NCBI GenBank assembly: GCA_030613125.1
Contig: JAUWMO010000039.1
Location: forward strand, 1-16,144
Reading direction: 5' to 3'
DNA from: Bacteroidota bacterium
GTDB lineage: Bacteria > Bacteroidota > Bacteroidia > Bacteroidales > VadinHA17
DNA length: 16,144 nt
Shown here in pieces: positions 14,402 to 16,144 of the stretch (the stretch's first letter is position 1; every line of letters starts with the position of its first letter). The notes under the pieces were generated by a model. It saw only the letters and a program-made list of their open reading frames with translations. It ran no database searches and had not been told where the DNA came from. Both the position numbers and the translations under genes were made by a program.

Positions 14402-14500
14402 AATATATCTTTTAATTGTAGTGTAGAAAAACAATCCCCAAGGGAGCAGATTTATCACATCCCGATAGCGAAGCTTAGAGGGATCCCGTTACTTTATTTC

Positions 14501-14533
14501 TCCCGATTTCTCCCGATTCGTCCCTTATCGGGA
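14501..14533. repeat. TCCCGAT direct and inverted repeat at the broken end of cas1
   Basis: TCCCGATT occurs at 14501-14508 and 14511-14518. The second copy can pair with ATCGGGA (14527-14533) over seven bases with a 9-base loop. The recognisable Cas1 reading frame stops just beside it (about 14535), so it may mark the deletion end. It lies 110 bases after the isomerase-like gene and could also act as a weak terminator for that operon. The stretch 14402-14500 shows nothing else. Confidence 0.45.
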
Positions 14534-14534
14534 T

Positions 14535-14724
14535 TAGTTCGACTCGATTGTCAATTTTGTTTGTAATCCAATTAATTATCCATTTCAATCCCCCCTCATT
14601 CAGACTTACCTCAAGTTGTTTCTTGCGTATTCTTGATGTGCTACCCGGTTTACCGTGCCAAAACTTCAAAAAGCTCGTCTTTTATATGAACATAAGTTCC
14701 GTAAGTATTGATAACTAATTGCAT
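14535..14724 (-). pseudogene. cas1: Collapsed cas1 (CRISPR integrase) remnant
   Basis: Two Cas1 pieces adjoin in different frames. From the ATG at 14722-14724, 24 codons begin MQLVINTYGTYVHIKDELFE, the standard Cas1 N-terminus of type I/III systems, and then meet a TAA at 14650-14652. In a second frame, from about 14660 downwards, WHGKPGSTSRIRKKQLEVSL and then WIINWITNKIDNRVE match the Cas1 section that normally begins near residue 75 (the WH-LGST-IRR-QL region). I estimate that about 50 codons between the pieces are missing. Everything after about 14535, including the catalytic Glu/His/Asp domain of the integrase, is gone. Intact Cas1 has about 320-340 residues. The gene cannot be functional. 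It shares the minus strand with the Cas6-like gene, in the usual cas orientation. Confidence 0.8.
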
Positions 14725-14759
14725 AATTTTTACAATTTAATGGCTGGTAAAGCTTCCAA

Positions 14760-14914
14760 AAAATTATTTTATGAAAACATTTTTGCAAAACATACAAATA
14801 CTTCTCAATCGTTGTAATATCAATACCAAGTATTTTGGATAAACTATATTTATTAACAAGATTGCCTGTTTGCGAGGCCAGTAATATCATTAATTTATAA
14901 AAAAACAGATATTT
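14760..14914 (-). pseudogene. DUF4143-type AAA ATPase fragment
   Basis: Open codons from 14914 read KYLFFYKLMILLASQTGNLVNKYSLSKILGI in two consecutive stretches and continue with DITTIEKYLYVLQKCF. This resembles the start of the C-terminal DUF4143 domain of Bacteroidetes AAA ATPases (pattern LLASQTGNLVN, then a helix-turn-helix-like segment ending in YL--L). The AAA domain and its Walker motifs are absent and the frame drifts after about 14780, running into the cas1 start. It is a scrap, probably inserted between cas6 and cas1 before both decayed. The family call is from memory of the motif only. Confidence 0.5.
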
Positions 14915-14940
14915 TTATGGAATATACCCTATAAATATCC

Positions 14941-14972
14941 GATATTTTTATGACCCTTACCTGAAAAATATC
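14941..14972. repeat. Inverted repeat downstream of the Cas6-like gene
   Basis: GATATTTTT (14941-14949) pairs with AAAAATATC (14964-14972). A further copy of ATATTTTTATG occurs at 14909-14919. On the minus strand it lies just after the Cas6-like stop and could serve as a weak terminator or mark a rearrangement. Confidence 0.4.
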
Positions 14973-14976
14973 CGGA

Positions 14977-15399
14977 TTAATTTAGCAGTATTGTTCCAAA
15001 TCCTCTTGAAACAGCCTTGCCCAGCCCGATATAATCAGGAAGTATGGCATTACACACGAAGCTACCCCTGAAGGCAAGCATAGTTTTATCTTTAAATTGT
15101 GTTTTATGTTCTTCAAGACGTGTTTTAAGCAGAATCTCCTGTTTTGTCCAATAATTAATCCCTTTATAAAAGCTTAGTATATTTCCAGTAAGCACTTTTT
15201 TTAACAATTTTTCTTTTTCCGATTGATTACTTTTAACATAATTCCGGTAATTATTTTCATTCAGAGCCATCCAGAGGGTTTCAAACCGGTATTCAAAATG
15301 TTCTTTGAAAAGGTGTCCGAAGTAACCGCGAAGTTTATGGGCATCACGGGTACGGAAAGACAGATCGGGGAATTTGATGATGGTTTGGGTTAGTTGCAT
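14977..15399 (-). CDS. cas6: Cas6-like CRISPR RNA endonuclease with internal deletion
   Basis: This is a 140-residue protein. The first 34 residues (with HKLRGYFGHLFKEH at 21-34) are the N-terminus of a Cas6 family seen in type I-B/III loci of Bacteroidetes. Residues 35-140 are its C-terminal half: FETLWMALNENNY (39-51), LLKKVLTGNILSFYKGINYW, then LPDYIGLGKAVSRGFGTI, the Gly-rich loop that closes the second RAMP fold and holds the crRNA repeat. The family has about 220 residues; about 75-80 between His34 and Phe35 are missing, while the frame stays open. Without that part the first RAMP fold is incomplete, so crRNA processing is unlikely. It starts nine bases after the ATPase stop, which suggests co-transcription. 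Cas6b is my best subtype guess, but it is not proven. Confidence 0.75.
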   Translation of the reverse strand: MQLTQTIIKFPDLSFRTRDAHKLRGYFGHLFKEHFEYRFETLWMALNENNYRNYVKSNQSEKEKLLKKVLTGNILSFYKGINYWTKQEILLKTRLEEHKTQFKDKTMLAFRGSFVCNAILPDYIGLGKAVSRGFGTILLN

Positions 15400-15408
15400 G
15401 ACAGTGTT

Positions 15409-16144
15409 TTAAATGTTTTTCTTAATCCAATTTTGCAAAAGAGGGTCGGAAATAAAATAACCTCTGCTCTTATCCTTGAACAACAAACCCATACCTTCCA
15501 ATTTTTTAGTGGCACGGGCCACATTTATGTTTTTTTGTTTTAATCGCTTATAAAGGTTTATCCCATTATCGGCAATAGCCCTAAGTGTGTGTACATATTC
15601 CCTGTTATTCGAAATGTCTTCCCACACTTTTTCAAGGTAATCTTTTTCGGCCGACAGCATATAAACCAACAACTCATTCAAATCAGGGATTCTACCGTTT
15701 AATGTTTTAAACAAAACAAGCTGCTGAAATGCAAGCTGTGTATAATAAGGGTGGCTTTGACAAAGTTCTACGATATCAGCAGGATAGTGAACCGGTAATT
15801 TAATTTTGAGTTGCTTAAACCTGTTATCCAGGTATTCGACAAGGACTCCCCTTTCCATATAATCCAGGTGTATAATCCTTGCCAGCCTATAAAAAGGAGC
15901 TTTTGACGAAACAAACATATTTTGCATCACCGATTCAAAACTCCCTGAAAAGATATATGTACTGTTGGTTTGTTGTTGGATTTTGGAGCGAAAGAGTTTA
16001 ACCAGGTCACCCTTCGGGTCAAATTTTTTAATGTCGCCAAATTCATCATAAGCACATATCATATTCGCATTGTGCTTTTTACTGAAAGTGTCAACAAAAT
16101 CAATGCTTTCAGCCATCAATTCCCATTCATTTTTTAAGCTGTCG
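15409..16144 (-). CDS. AAA ATPase of the archaeal-ATPase type, 5' end outside window
   Basis: At least 244 codons, and the frame stays open to the window edge (DSLKNEWELMAE precedes the first possible start), so the Walker A region lies beyond position 16144. A Walker B-like strand ends in NMICAYDEFGDI, followed by a sensor-1 strand (TYIFSGSFESVM) and the phrase SSKAPFYRLARIIHLDYM, which is typical of PF01637-type ATPases. After a helical lid (HPYYTQLAFQQL) comes a C-terminal winged-helix-like domain (about the last 75 residues, IADNGINLYKRLKQKNINVARATKKLEGMGLL). Such ATPases are common in genomic islands and near toxin or defence genes; a specific role is unknown. It sits immediately upstream of the Cas6-like gene. 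Confidence 0.8.
   Translation of the reverse strand, partial: DSLKNEWELMAESIDFVDTFSKKHNANMICAYDEFGDIKKFDPKGDLVKLFRSKIQQQTNSTYIFSGSFESVMQNMFVSSKAPFYRLARIIHLDYMERGVLVEYLDNRFKQLKIKLPVHYPADIVELCQSHPYYTQLAFQQLVLFKTLNGRIPDLNELLVYMLSAEKDYLEKVWEDISNNREYVHTLRAIADNGINLYKRLKQKNINVARATKKLEGMGLLFKDKSRGYFISDPLLQNWIKKNI

Noticed and set aside
14400..16144. A CRISPR repeat-spacer array near the cas remnants
   Set aside because: I looked for regularly spaced repeats of about 28-37 bases on both strands and found none. The word ATTTCAATCCCC at 14582 resembles a repeat end, but it is part of the Cas1 coding remnant and occurs once.

Overview
The window looks like a chromosomal piece from a Bacteroidota (Bacteroidetes) genome. 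It is AT-rich, has A-rich leaders rather than strong Shine-Dalgarno sites, and its proteins (split MacB-type exporter, Spy/LTXXQ proteins, Nuc_H_symport permease) read like Bacteroidetes versions of their families. I cannot name genus or species.

Layout from left to right: (1) The 3' part of an MscS-type channel gene (2-640, +) and a thioredoxin-like gene that has lost its start (815-1483, +), separated by two clear inverted repeats. (2) A four-gene export operon on the minus strand, read from right to left: TolC-like outer-membrane factor (5206-6642), MacA-like adaptor (3768-5192), MacB-type ATPase (2898-3656) and FtsX/MacB-type permease (1660-2883). A 42-codon ORF (6696-6824) lies in its leader. 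(3) A large TPR protein alone on the plus strand (7023-9257). (4) A minus-strand envelope-stress cluster: ECF sigma factor (11353-11913), membrane anti-sigma (10918-11346), membrane-anchored Spy/CnrX-like protein (10460-10882) and secreted Spy-like protein (9511-10128), the last followed by a strong terminator. (5) A nucleoside-type MFS permease and a sugar-phosphate isomerase/epimerase-like protein in one plus-strand operon (12245-14401). (6) A decayed minus-strand CRISPR-Cas locus: partial AAA ATPase (15409-16144), Cas6-like gene with an internal deletion (14977-15399), DUF4143-type ATPase scrap (about 14760-14914) and collapsed cas1 (about 14535-14724). No CRISPR array is visible.

The main observation is a shared promoter. 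Three minus-strand sites carry GGGAATAAW, exactly 14 bases, then TGTCTAAT. They lie upstream of the sigma gene (11931-11961), the secreted Spy-like gene (10173-10203) and the export operon (6849-6879). The pair resembles the sigma-E-type ECF promoter (GGAACTT / GTCTAA) with the same kind of spacing. The inferred circuit is one ECF sigma factor, held by its anti-sigma and probably tuned by a CnrX-like periplasmic sensor, that activates itself, a periplasmic Spy-like protein and a MacAB-TolC-like pump. Three products of this circuit also share unusual Gly/Arg-rich low-complexity segments.

The second observation is the CRISPR relic. Recognisable Cas1 and Cas6 pieces remain, but each has lost its middle, so the adaptation and processing functions are probably dead here.
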